Positions 38,501-51,200 of a DNA stretch of 64,000 nt are shown piece after piece. Under the pieces are notes generated by a model that did not search any database, had not been told where the DNA came from, and saw only the letters and a list, made by a program, of their open reading frames with translations. The stretch covers positions 78,258,953 to 78,322,952 of the forward strand of contig JAMXBB010000011.1 of the NCBI GenBank assembly GCA_024138015.1. The letters are read 5' to 3'. How positions within the stretch are numbered: the first letter of the stretch is position 1; each line of letters begins with the position of its first letter. The position numbers and the translations under genes were made by a program. The stretch is from Lumnitzera littorea (taxonomy: Eukaryota > Streptophyta > Magnoliopsida > Myrtales > Combretaceae).

Positions 38501-41500
38501 AGATGTTAGGTATAGTTTGCAGAATTTTGTAGACTGTGTTTAGCAACTCTTTCCTATATGTCCCCATATCTGAACCTTAAAAGCAAATCTTCCATTTCCT
38601 CTACCTTTTCTACTACAAACTTGTCTTTAAACACTCCTTCATAGCCTTAAAAGATTACGTAGTAACTAAGATTCCTAAACTATAACCAACCTTCAAACTC
38701 AACAAAATACAATAAGAATTAAACTTTAAATGAATTAGGAATTTTAAAACGACTTACTTATTGTTTCTTTATGCAATAAAACTCGAATTAGCGATTTCGT
38801 ACCTTTCATTTGTAAAGATAAGATTTTCTTGAGTTCTCATTGCCTAGCTAAGAGAAAAATGAATTTTAAAGGTGTGTAAATGATGACTTACCCAATTTGA
38901 GCTATCCGCTTGCAAAAACTCGAGTTTTGCTTCAATTTAGCCACACTAACTCCTTGAATCCAAATTCAAAAGGCATTCCTGAGAGGTACTCCACAGTGTT
39001 TTTGGTTTGCCATACAAAGGAACCATATATTTGATTATGGAAAAGTAGGGGAAGAAACTAACCTAGTGGGAAATATAGAGGGGTTTGAATTTTTCTCAAA
39101 TAACTTTGCCCCTAACACTTAAAGTCTATTTACATGTCATACCGATATTTGCAAATTAATAAACCATTTATTTCCTTTAATTATCTTATTTATTTGACTT
39201 AGGTTTTACACGCTTAGCTATGAAGTTTGTCATTTTTTCTAATTAATTTAAGTTTTAAAGGCTAAAGGATAATATGGGAGATATTGTTGAGATACTATTT
39301 TAACATTGATAATTGGTAAACCTAAAAATATGTATTCTTATGGTGTTATGGACTTTTCATAGAATTATTTGAGTTTATATGCTAATCATTCCATAAATAC
39401 TTGATATTTAGCTTTATATTGGATTAACTGGTGAATTGTAGTTAATTAAATATTATTTTCTAATAAATTAACGATTTTTAAAATAGTCATATGCTATTAA
39501 TGGATCTTAAATAAATTACAAATTGGTGAAAATAAGAGTAATTTGTTGATTGTTGATTACATTTCGGATTGCATGCAAACTAATCATACAATTACAATAA
39601 TTTATAAGTGAATGGGTGTTGTGAAAAGGGTAAATTGGTAAGCTTGTAATTCTAGATAAAGGGATAACTTATCATACTTGCATGATACTCCAAATAGTTG
39701 TTAAAATGATATCAAGATTGTTGAAATCTCATAAAAAAATGAAGTAAATAGGATAATACGAAAATTTGGAATGTAGCAACAATAAAGCATATAGTAGTAC
39801 AACAACTATTATAACTGATTCTAAATAAAGGAATCTATATGAATGTAATATGATTAGATAGATATATCTTAGAGTGGAGTAAACATGGCCTAAGTGAATA
39901 CTACCTACTTGTCATTTTGTACTCACACAATGGTTGAAAGAAAATAGGCTACTCTAAGTTTAAGTGAATAGTTATGGATTTTACTTAATTGTATTATGTG
40001 GCTTAAGTGTTGATGTTTGAGCACTTAGTAAATGCATATGGCATATTATACCATGAGTTTTCACCTTACTGATGTTTGAATTTGATCGACTTAGTATGTT
40101 TAGTATATGAAGATTGATTGTAAGTGGATTCTTCCAATAGTAGACATATGTCACTAAAGTTATGATATGATATACTATTTATGGTTTGATTAATTGTGAA
40201 AATGCTTCTAATATTGGATATCTAAAGATCATTTGCTTACCTATGTTTCATTATGACATGGAAAATCAAGGAAATGTTGACTTTACAAAATTATACTAAA
40301 TAATAAATTATCGATAACAAGTAAGCTTATCGAGATATGCACAATTTGTACTTGATTTATTATTATTTGCCAAGCTAAAGCTATGCTATATTGATATTGT
40401 TCATGATATTTGACTTGTCATTTAAGCTTTGATTGATCTATTGTACTATCAATGCAGTCATGGCATGGATGATGGCATATAAGTAGTGTTTTATTCATAC
40501 ATGAGATTTTTATTGAGCATAGCACTTAGCTTATAAAGCTGAATTTTTGAGTGTGTAAAATTGTATTACTTAATCAATTTCTTGTCAGTTTATGTGGTTT
40601 CAGCTAGATTAGCTGCATGCTAAATTTTTTGGCTACTTCTTGTGGTTCTAGCCAAGCTTTTACTATTTTGTGTTGCCTTAAGTTTTAGGAGCCATACTCG
40701 CAAGCTGTTTCTTGTAATCATAGGTTCTTGGATCTCATATTTAGATGGATAATGATGTCCACCAAATTGAATGAGAATTAGGCTGGCTTAGGATACCAAC
40801 ACTAGTTCATATCATATGTATTAACATGGCATATGTATATTGCACCATGGTTTATGAAATAGGCTTACTCGTTAATGTATATGCTGCTTAGTGATCGTAT
40901 GTTTGTGTACATATACCTTGTCACATATTATTTTTTCTGCTTTTTAATACTCTACTCTCTTATCTTAAAACGTAAGTTGAAGGGTTAGCTTATCTAACCT
41001 TAGGTGTTGAAAATTGTGGGCTGGGATCGAAAAGTTGTGATAGGGCATGTAAGTTCCTAGATCTAGGTATTGAATCAACTACCGAAGAGATCACCATGTT
41101 ACGTCATAGGATTTGTATTGAAGAGGATGTAAAGAGACATTGTATTTCGAAGACATTTACAAAGAGAAGTTTGCAAAAATATGTCTACTTATGGAGTTTA
41201 GTTACTTGTCGATTATGGTGAAAATCTTATCCTCAATTTTAGAATAGTAGAAATGTATCTCGAGCACCATTAGTCAAGAAAAGGTCTAAGAAGACTCCTT
41301 AAGAAGCAGGTTATTGCAACGGATCTCATATAAGAGGACATGGACAGAGGATGCAGGCTCGTATTATTTTATTACAGCACTAGCTGCCACATATGTAAAC
41401 ACTATTACACATATGCTTTTGGTCTTACCACATGAGCCTATGTCTCATCTTTGATAGTAGTACATTGAATTCCTGTGTGTTTGAATTATTTGAAACGATT

Positions 41501-41920
41501 AGGAGCACAGTTAGGAGAAAAGGCACGAAGCCAACATGGCATACGTTATGAAGGATATGATTACCGTATGAATAATTATAATTGTCACACAAACCATTTA
41601 TTTAGTGAGTTGTGTTCAATTTGATGATCTTTTAATACTCACAAGTTTGATACAAGGTGTAATACAAAATAGATTTACCAACATGTATTGCTAACGGACC
41701 AATAACTTTTATTAAGAAGTTAAATAATAAAATTTCTCATCCTTTTCATATGTTTTTCACCTTATAAAATGTGTGATTAATATTGAAAAATAGAAATTTT
41801 CTTTTAGACCTTTAGCAAATGTTAAGCTCTCATAAATGGATCTACCATATATTTTAAGGGTATAGTGGGCAAAAAGGAGGCAAGTGAGGAGGCAAAAGAG
41901 ATATACTTTATTTGTTAGTA
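35537..41920. other. Repeat-like, non-coding DNA
   Basis: About 6.4 kb of AT-rich sequence has the look of old LTR DNA. A stretch near 37110 (TGTAATGCCTTAAAACCCGGG) resembles an LTR start, and 38410-38470 contains a CATCCGGATGCC block. I found no second copy, target duplication or conserved domain, so I do not call an element. All ORFs are short and unlike known proteins. Confidence 0.4.
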
Positions 41921-42283
41921 CCATGTTTGGTGAGTAAGAATAGTCTCGAATTGAATGAATCGAAATGAAATAGAGTGAAATAGAATGAAATGAATGATGG
42001 AATAGTAAATATAATTTTATGTTTGAAAATACCTATAGAATCATTGATTTCATTCAAATGTTATATTTGCCTAAACCATATTTAGAATGAAATTAGATAC
42101 ATATAAAGGAGTTGATAAAAATACTTTTAATTATTGAATATTATAATTAAGTTGAAGATTAAATAAATAATTTAAATTAATGAGACTTGAATAAAATTAT
42201 GATTATATTTCTTCAAAATGGTGGAATTGAATTTCTATTCAAGAAATTACAATTCCATTTTCCACAAACATCGCCAAACGTGG
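41921..42283. mobile_element. Putative MITE
   Basis: The left end CCATGTTTGGTGA and the reverse complement of the right end (CCACGTTTGGCGA) form inverted termini ~363 bases apart. The interior is AT-rich with repeated GAATGAAAT-like units near the left end. No ORF. The target duplication is unclear. Confidence 0.5.
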
Positions 42284-44890
42284 AAAAGAAAATGAATGCA
42301 GGAATTATTATTCCAATCTACTCCATTTCTGTTTAATATCATGACATAAGTTAAATGAGAGAAAGTCAGGAGATAATGTGGTTATTGGAACTAGATTGGT
42401 TGAATCGAAGTTTGCGATCAGAGTGAGCAGATGCGAGAGGAAAACCCTTTTTTAATTGAATCGAACGAACCAGCTGAACTGGTTGGTCTAATGGGTCCTA
42501 ATGCAGTACAATAATTAGAAAAGAGGGGACAAATCCATATTATTCAGTTTTAGGAACATGGATGTTTAAACCAAACGTTGACTTGTTGTCTCTTGGTAAT
42601 TGCTCAGTCTATTCATCCGGAGATGTCCTTAATGGGAGCTCCTATTGAATATGGTTAACATTATGTCAGATTGAGAAGCATGAAAATAATGTATGCTGCA
42701 ACCCGACAAATGCTTTCATTGTTTAAGGAGCGGAAGAAGTTTACGCCTCTACATGTCAAACTCAAAGCATCACCAATGTAATACTATTTGGAATCGTACT
42801 ACTTAAATAGTCGAGGTAAATCTTTTTAGTTGTTAGGATACCTTTTATTTTTAGAACTCTTATTTATTTTGAATCAGCCTCAAAAAAAGGGCATCCAGCA
42901 TCTTATACTGTCAAATTTATTGTCAATATTATATAAATGCACAATAAAAGCAAAAACACATCTTTGTGGTTTAAGTCATTGGCGATCGAACCAGCTTACA
43001 TTAAATTATAGAGAATTGGGTTATTAGAACAGAAGTATTGTACCATGGAGGTAATAAAATCTTTTCCAGGTAGGATAACATCCATAAACAACCAAAATTC
43101 AACTTATTCAATGCGTCGGGAAGAAAATAGAGAATCAATGATAAATAGACTCCTTTATTTATAACTAAATTTTAAAAAGCTATCCAACAAAACTAATTTA
43201 GAAAATGCTATCGCAAAAACATAATTAGAACGCATATTGTAGCCTAACATGAGCTCGTAAGAAAGATGAACATTCAAAATATGTGTTGTTAGTGAATTTT
43301 GGGATGAGCAAATAATTTTGTAAAAGAGAGTAAGATATTTAGTATTAAGGTCAGTTCGGTGTAGTAACTTCAAAACCTAAATTAGAATGTTGATTTAATA
43401 TAGTAAAAATGTAAATAAAAAGTATTAGAGAGTTTTTACAGAATTTATTTTTGATATTTATAAATGATTTTTGTATCTTACATAGTTATTGACATAACTG
43501 TTAAGACATATGGAAACTTATTGACTTGACATTTCTTAATATGTAAAGATAATAAATAGTTGTAAAATATAACCGTATTTATGATAATTGGTTGCGTTAT
43601 TGATTTGAATTCAATCGTTGAAAGAACGAGTATAAATTGAGCGAAAAATGATTACAAAAATAATGTGTTTTTGAAAAAAATCCCTCTCCTTTAAAATAAA
43701 AAGAGATGAAATCGGTCATGAGGTCGCACTCACAATTACAGTCGCGGGTTGTATTTGTCTTTTATGGGCCGAGACTTCCTAAAAGCAATGATCAAAGTCA
43801 AACCTACGTTCTCTTTCACCATCGTCCTGACTCCATCGTCTGTCGGTTTTTAGTCCTCAATCAAGACATTCAACTTTCAATTCAGACCTTAGAACACTCA
43901 AAACAATCTCAACTTTGAACTCTTAATATCAAAGAAAGATTAGAGCTTTTACATAAGGCAAGCCTTTATTCAAAGTTCCAAGTTGTATGAATAAAACAAA
44001 TTCGTGGAATACAATAATTTAAATTTACTATTGCTAGTTTTCATTTCCGGTCAAAGTATATTTATTCTTATTGATGCAATAAATATAAAACTATACTTCT
44101 ATTTGGAGCACATATGTACCATTTAGGGTAAATACTTTGTATTAATCAAGTGGCTAATGGATGATTTGATCCAATTTTAAATTTGAAAGTTTAATTGTAT
44201 ATTTTCATATTTATTTGTTTATCAAAATAAAGTATGAGTTGTATTTTTATTTTTTTTATTGTTTGTGATTTGACCCCTTGATCATGTTTGGGTTAATTTT
44301 CTAAATTGGATCAGACAATATTATAAGATAAAACTTTATCTTTAAGGACTCAACTTTGAGATGGAATGAGAGAAAGTAAGAGTAGTTATTTAAAATACCG
44401 AATCTTTTATCTATTATATCTAAGAAAAACCATTTTTTAACTATTTGTAATTAATAATTTGGTATATATAATTTTAACCATTACATATATTATATAATAG
44501 TTACTAAAAAAATTCAAATTCATCTCATAAACTTTTTTAGTATCACTTATTATTTATATATCTTTAGAACTAATTAACTATAGGGTTATTATTTTCTATC
44601 ATACTTTATGATTGTTATTATATTTTATTTATTTATTATTTTAGTTGTCTAATATTATTATTATTTGAAAAATTTATTATACTTTTTATTTGACTAATAT
44701 TTAATATTGTAATAAAGAACATTTTTTTAAAAAAATTTATTATAATCTTGATTATACTAACATATATTATTAACGTTCTTTTATATTATAAAGTCCAAAC
44801 TTTTTAAAAATTTCTTACACTCGCATCATTTATAAATAAAAAAAATACTTTATATGCGAGGAGAATTAACTATTTTACTTTCTCTTTATC
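42284..44890. other. Intergenic DNA upstream of the kinesin gene
   Basis: No recognised gene. Short ORFs at 42830-43027 and 43706-43918 have no family resemblance. 44400-44830 is extremely AT-rich. Confidence 0.45.
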
Positions 44891-45211
44891 CCTCCTTTCC
44901 AAACTTTTGTTCTTTTTCTCTTTTTTGTTTGTTATTTTTAAAATTTCCTTTTGAGAACTTTATTAAGCCACCATGGAAATAAACTAAAAATACCGAGGAG
45001 GAAACTATAATTTCATTGGATGCAGAAAAAGAGAAAAAATAACAGTACATCACCCGAAACGCAAAAACACAAATCAAAACACGACACAGAGCCATTTTCA
45101 AAGCTCAAAACACTTTCTTTGTGTTTTTGGAGGGAGTCTCGGATACTCCCCCAAAAAAATCAAGCAAAAGCAAGCACCACCTTCTCTCTCTCCCCCTCTC
45201 TCTCACAGAAA
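44890..45211 (+). promoter_or_regulatory. Leader region of the kinesin-7 gene
   Basis: A CT-rich run just before the ATG (45180-45207) suggests the 5' UTR. There is no convincing TATA box. An in-frame ATG at 45020 opens the same frame 64 codons earlier without a stop; see the kinesin entry. Confidence 0.45.
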
Positions 45212-48200
45212 ATGTCAAGCTGGGGCTCTTTAAGGTCCCAGAGATCTTCTACTTCCACAATCTCTCCCTTCCGATCCCGTAAATCCTCTACTCCTCCGGC
45301 ACCACCACCCAAACGCCCCGCCACCCCTCCTCCTCCTCCTCCGTCAGTTCCCCTCTCCACCCGCTCGGTTTCTCCGTCGACAGCAGATACCGTCAAGCCC
45401 AAGGAGAATGTTACCGTCACTGTCCGCTTCCGTCCTCTCAGGCACATATACCACTTTTTTTCTCGTCTATATGTTATGTGTTGACTTTGACTGACCTTTG
45501 GATGAAATGTTGACTGATTTATGAATCTTAAATTTTATGTTTAATTATTTTGAACAGTCCTCGGGAAATTAATAAGGGAGATGAGATAACTTGGTACGCT
45601 GATGGAGATTGTACAGTGAGGAATGAGTATAATTCTTCCGTTGCTTATGCATTTGGTAGGTTTAACACAATTTTTCAGTTTTTCTTCGGTAAAGTCTGGC
45701 TTATTGATTTTTAGCGGTTATTTTATGACGTGAAAAATTGAAAATGCAACATTCCTCGGTTGTTTTAGTGACATCCTAATCCTAACTCTGTACCTGATTG
45801 TCTAGCGAATGATTTTGGCTGAGAATGTAATGCAGAGAGTATCATTGTCACATGAGTTCCGGATACAAGATGTATAGGATAAGCCTTAGGTGATAGAGGT
45901 CGCGTTAAATATGTCCTATACATAGCAAAATTGGAGTTTGAGTAAGTTAGAAAACTTGAAAACTAACTAGCCACGTGGAGGATTTTTTTGGGGAAATTTG
46001 TTTGTTAATTCATTTTGCTTTATCAAAGGTACCGAGTTTTCGCTTTGTTCCTACTATTTGGTAAGTGTATGTCTGGTTGATGTTGCAGATAGAGTATTTG
46101 GTCCAGCAACAACCACACGCCATGTTTATGACGTTGCAGCACAGCATGTTGTCAGTGGTGCGATGCAAGGGATTAACGGTGAACAGTGTTTTTTTTTTTT
46201 GGCTGTGAAATTGTTTCGCTTTTTCTGGAAATAAGATTTGAAAACTCCGAACCATAAGATATGGAACTGTATTCACAAATGGAAGGAGAAGGGCATGCTC
46301 TGTCAACTTACACTTGGTGTCTGCTGCTGCTTCATGCTTCTTTCTTCATAATCAAATGAATGAATAAAAGGGAACACTTAAATAACCATCCTAAGCTGAA
46401 GCATCCCTTTATGGTGGGAACATTAGTAAAAAAATTGCTTCTCATGCTCTGTTGACTCTCTCGCTGATGTATGGGCATTAAAGTATTTTTGGTAAGTGCA
46501 TGGTAAGTCCTAAGTTTTTGTGCATTTTTATGATGGAGTCCTAAATGTTTCAGAAACGTCAATTTGATGGATATTGCACTCCAGAAAAGAGGGTTAACAC
46601 AAAATCGATACTTTTTAAAAGTTTAGGACTCAATGAAAATGTATATGTGTGTGTGTGTGTGTATATAGCTATATATATAAAGGATTAAGACTATGATGTA
46701 TAAGACCTATATTATATGAATTTTATTTTTCTTAATGATATTATGTTGTGTAATTAAATATGTCCACTGTCTTCCTTTCCATCACAGATATACACACCAA
46801 GTAGTGCAAATATTTTTAGTAAAGCTTCTTGTACCTTAGCTCTCTTCTCTTTGTCAGATGTTTTTCTCTCTGTGGTCACTTGTGAAAATGGTGCTGACAA
46901 TTGCATTGTTCTGATGCAGGCACTGTATTTGCCTATGGTGTTACTAGTAGTGGGAAAACCCATACAATGCATGTAAGTGAAAACTATGCATCAATTGTAC
47001 AAGGAAGCTCGTTTCCTTTACTTAAAAAGATTGCTTTCTTTGTATTGTCTCACATGTGCTGCTTATTTGCACATTTGTTTTTATTAAGTTTTCATTCAAG
47101 TACTTTTTCCTCCATTTTGCTTTTCTAGGCTGAAATATCCCTTATACAAACTGAGCTGTACATTTTGCATTGCATTGGCAAGTTTCAAGGAGATCTATCT
47201 GAAATGATTTCCTATTGAAAAAAAAAAAAAAGATTCTCTGTCTAGATCAGCACTCAGGAAGAGTATCAACATGAAACATGTCAACAATGTGAGGCTTTGA
47301 AATAGATCAAGCACATGATTTTATCATGCCTGTATGCTATATTTTAGAATTATTTATCACTGATGTCTTGAGTGAACTCTAATAGAGTCGTAGTTAAGAT
47401 GTTAATGCATGCAAGTGGATTGACAATTGATAAGACTTGTATCTTTTACAATTTGTTTCAGCATTCCTACTGAGGGAGATCAAGTAGATTTAATTTTCCA
47501 ATAGTGTCATCCTCATGCTCAAAGGTTTTGCATTTTAGTAATACTTGATTGATAGTTAAAATTTAAATTAAACCGGACATTGAAAGCACCAAGAGCAACC
47601 ATCACATCTTTACCACAAAACTAGTTTATACTGGTCTTTCCTCAACTAGTAGGCAAATTAAAAATTGCCCTAGAAACTTTATAATCCTTTACGAGTTATG
47701 AATCATGTTTCCAATGTAAGTTTTACCCATGATATAGGTACTTGGTAAATTTCGATAGTACAAGCAACAAGCCTTCAATTTTGTAAGAAAGTTAAGTGAT
47801 CTCAATTGTGGAGAGGTCATCTTAGTTACTAGTTTAGTGATGGCAATAATTAGCTAAAATATTAGAACTTTCTTTGTTTTTTTTCGGTGGTAGCAAAGGG
47901 GTACAGTTGTAGTTTGATTGGCTACCTTAGGCACATCAACTACCCTACAAGACCCATGCACGTTTAGTATAGCTTTTGCTATATATGTAACTCTAAATAA
48001 TGTCCTTCATGGGATTTGAATTCAAGACTTCATGTAAATTGTTATAAGAGTGTCTTCACCCTTAAACACTGAGAAGACCCCTTTAGGGCTTCTCTATATA
48101 GAGATTTATAGAAACAAAATTCTAAAATTTTAAAAACTTTCTCTAGGCCCTCTATTTGGTTTTTGTATTACCTTTATGATATAAGTTAAAGTATTATGCT

Positions 48201-51200
48201 TTTATTATTCATGAAATGGATTGGTTAGATAATTTATCGTATTTTGATATATCAATTTCAATATGTTGCTCATCTTTTAAGGAATCACATTGTTATTAGG
48301 TTTAAGTACACCAATAATCTATGTTTTGGGCTGTGAAAAATTGATGTTTGTTATTAGTGGTACAGATTGGTAAAAATTGGCATGCTATTAAGAATGTGAC
48401 ACAAGTGGCCCACTTTGTCTAATGTTCATTGCATGTTTGTATAACTAAAAAATATATACCATCGTTTTTGCACCTACACCATATTGTGTAACGTTCATCA
48501 CCTTATTTGTATCACTAAACACATATATAACCTTTTTGCAATTGAGTCTAAACTTCACCTAAGTGTAATTATCCCCATTATTCTATGGATGCTAACTCAT
48601 TCATATATTTCACAATTATTACATGTCGCACATGCTATATTGCTTAGATATAAAACTTATTAATCTAAAATGCATTTTATTATGGTCTTAAAAAAACTGA
48701 ATGGTCATCCCATTCCTGGAAGGATTTTACCCCTTTGAGAATATTCATTTATTCCAAACCACTTACCAAAAATAAAATATAGGATTAAACTTGGAATCAG
48801 ACTGAATATGATTGGATCATGGACCCAAATCTCTACTGAGGAGCTGAATATTGCATTGGGCCTGTGACGTGATAATTAAAGCTGCCCAAGTTGTAAGAGA
48901 AACGAGGAGTAGCAGTTTAGGAGTGGCCATCTGAAAGGCCAAATGCACCCCACTTGACATGCTTAGGGAGCCTCCATCTAACTAATCTAATCCTCCCATT
49001 TGAACGACTATCTTATGAGGAACCTCCATCCAATTGGCTTGAAGAATGTCATCTAGTAGGTCCCAAATCCTTATCAAGGGAAAATCAAAGCCATCCAATT
49101 GGCCATCCTATCCATCGACTGGCTCTTGTTTCCACTTGCAAATACACTGCGTTTTATAAAACTTCCTTTTATTTAAAGTTTACCGTTCAATGTGTAAGGA
49201 TTGGCAACTAGCACTTATCGGTTGAGACCCCCAAAAAAGGTAACTGAAACTAGCTTGCAAAGAGATTGACTCAGCTAGCTCCTTAGGGATATTTAATGCA
49301 AGAGATTCAATATTACAAGGTAAATCCTACACTCGCACAATGGAACTAGAAAGATATGCATAGAGTATACCCTTTTTTACTGGTCAATTCCTTTGTGTTC
49401 TTATCAATCATCCTATGATTGTGGCAAATCCTTTACTTAAAATCTGTGGGTAATATCGGTTTTCATTTCACACCCCTGTTAGAGTTTTAGCAATTGTGAG
49501 TAATGTTGATTGTCAGTTCCACTACAATTCAGTATATTTGATGCTAGTGCATCATATCTAATGTTATCCACATCCATATCCATTTATTTTCTGCAATCTT
49601 ATACATAAAACAGCAAAAATGCAAAATTATCAGCTTGTGTTAAATTAGTTGTGTGCCATCCATTTGTGAGTGACTTGGTTCCCCATCTTGCTCACATCAG
49701 AATAGAATGCCTATATTGGGCTACTAGTTCTATGTCATTTTTTTGGAACATGATTCATGCATGATACCTTACCTTGTGATATCAAACAATAATACATATA
49801 GCTAATTTTTCTAAATTATTTATTTAAATTCTAATAAATATGTGGCATAATAATCTAAATGGTCATTCTATAATATCTCTTTTATAATTAGGCCATTGGC
49901 ACGAAGCCTTGATATATTACTTGATTGAATTGATTGTCTGATTTTAAGGTGGAAATTTGCTGTTATGAACCACCTTTTTCCCTTGAAAGTTGAAACAATA
50001 TCGTCCAATTGATCTTGTCCAAATCTACTCTATGAAATAAGGGCATTGTTGTGGCTACACTTTCATGCTTTCAATCCTAATAGTGCTCCAGAGTTAAAGG
50101 CTAAAAGGCTGCATGCTTATCCATCTTTTTCCAACCACACGTAATTCATAAACATTTGACTTGTTGGAGTCTATTTTAAATGTCCGTGTCCATCTTCCTG
50201 CAGGGGGAGCAAAAGTCACCAGGAATCATCCCATTGGCAATCAAGGATGTCTTTGGAATCATACAAGAGGTTATTAAATATGTTGTTATGTATGTTACTG
50301 CTACTATGTCAATATGTTACCATTGTACTAATCTCATCAAACCTTTTCCAGACACCTACTCGGGAATTTCTTCTTCGAGTTTCATATCTAGAGATTTACA
50401 ATGAGGTCAGCTCATCCCATTTTGCTTATGATTGTTTAACTTTCTCATTATCTTCTTGATTCAAGCATTTCAACAGAGGTTACCATCTTGATGTAATGTG
50501 TTCAGAGTATGCTATCCAATCATAGCAAGGAAAATAAAATTTTAAAAACAAAAGAGGAAGAGTTGTTTTCTTTTTTCTTTCTTTCTTTCTGTTTTTTTTA
50601 AAATGACCCTTTTGTTCTCCTGTACCCATTCCGTATTTCTAGCTCATTTTTCTGAAATTTCACTTAATTATTTATTTATTTTTGTGTGGTAAGCAAAAGA
50701 TGTTTAATTTTTGAAGTCAAGAATTATCATTTTTTGAGTGATTGAGAGGTTGATTTCCTGAACTGGCTCTAGGCCAACTATACAAGATATGTGCTTTAGA
50801 TTTCACATTTTGCTGGCCACTTGCTTTAGTGTTTTGTGTTTAACTGATAGATTGTTGTATTCAATAGGAGGCAAGGTATACATAAAATTATAGTGGGGAA
50901 GTAATTTGAGCAGATAATTGTGGACACTTTTATATGTTTGTAACAAAGGGATAAAGTTAAAAACAAATAAATAGGACTTTTATGCTCTATCGATCAAATA
51001 TGTTATTTGTCAAATGTTTCTCATAATACAGATGTGGGTTATAGAAGTTCCCCTTTAATGCTTCATATTGTTTGTTTTAACTTTATCCCTTTGTTCTTTG
51101 CCAGGTCATAAATGACTTGCTGGATCCAACAGGACAGAACCTCAGAATACGAGAGGATGCACAGGTGAGTGCTTGACTGGGACATATGCTTTTGTGTTTT

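Noticed and set aside
45160..45447. Gly-rich 95-residue ORF opposite kinesin exon 1
   Set aside because: It is the antisense shadow of the Pro/Ser-rich kinesin N-terminus.
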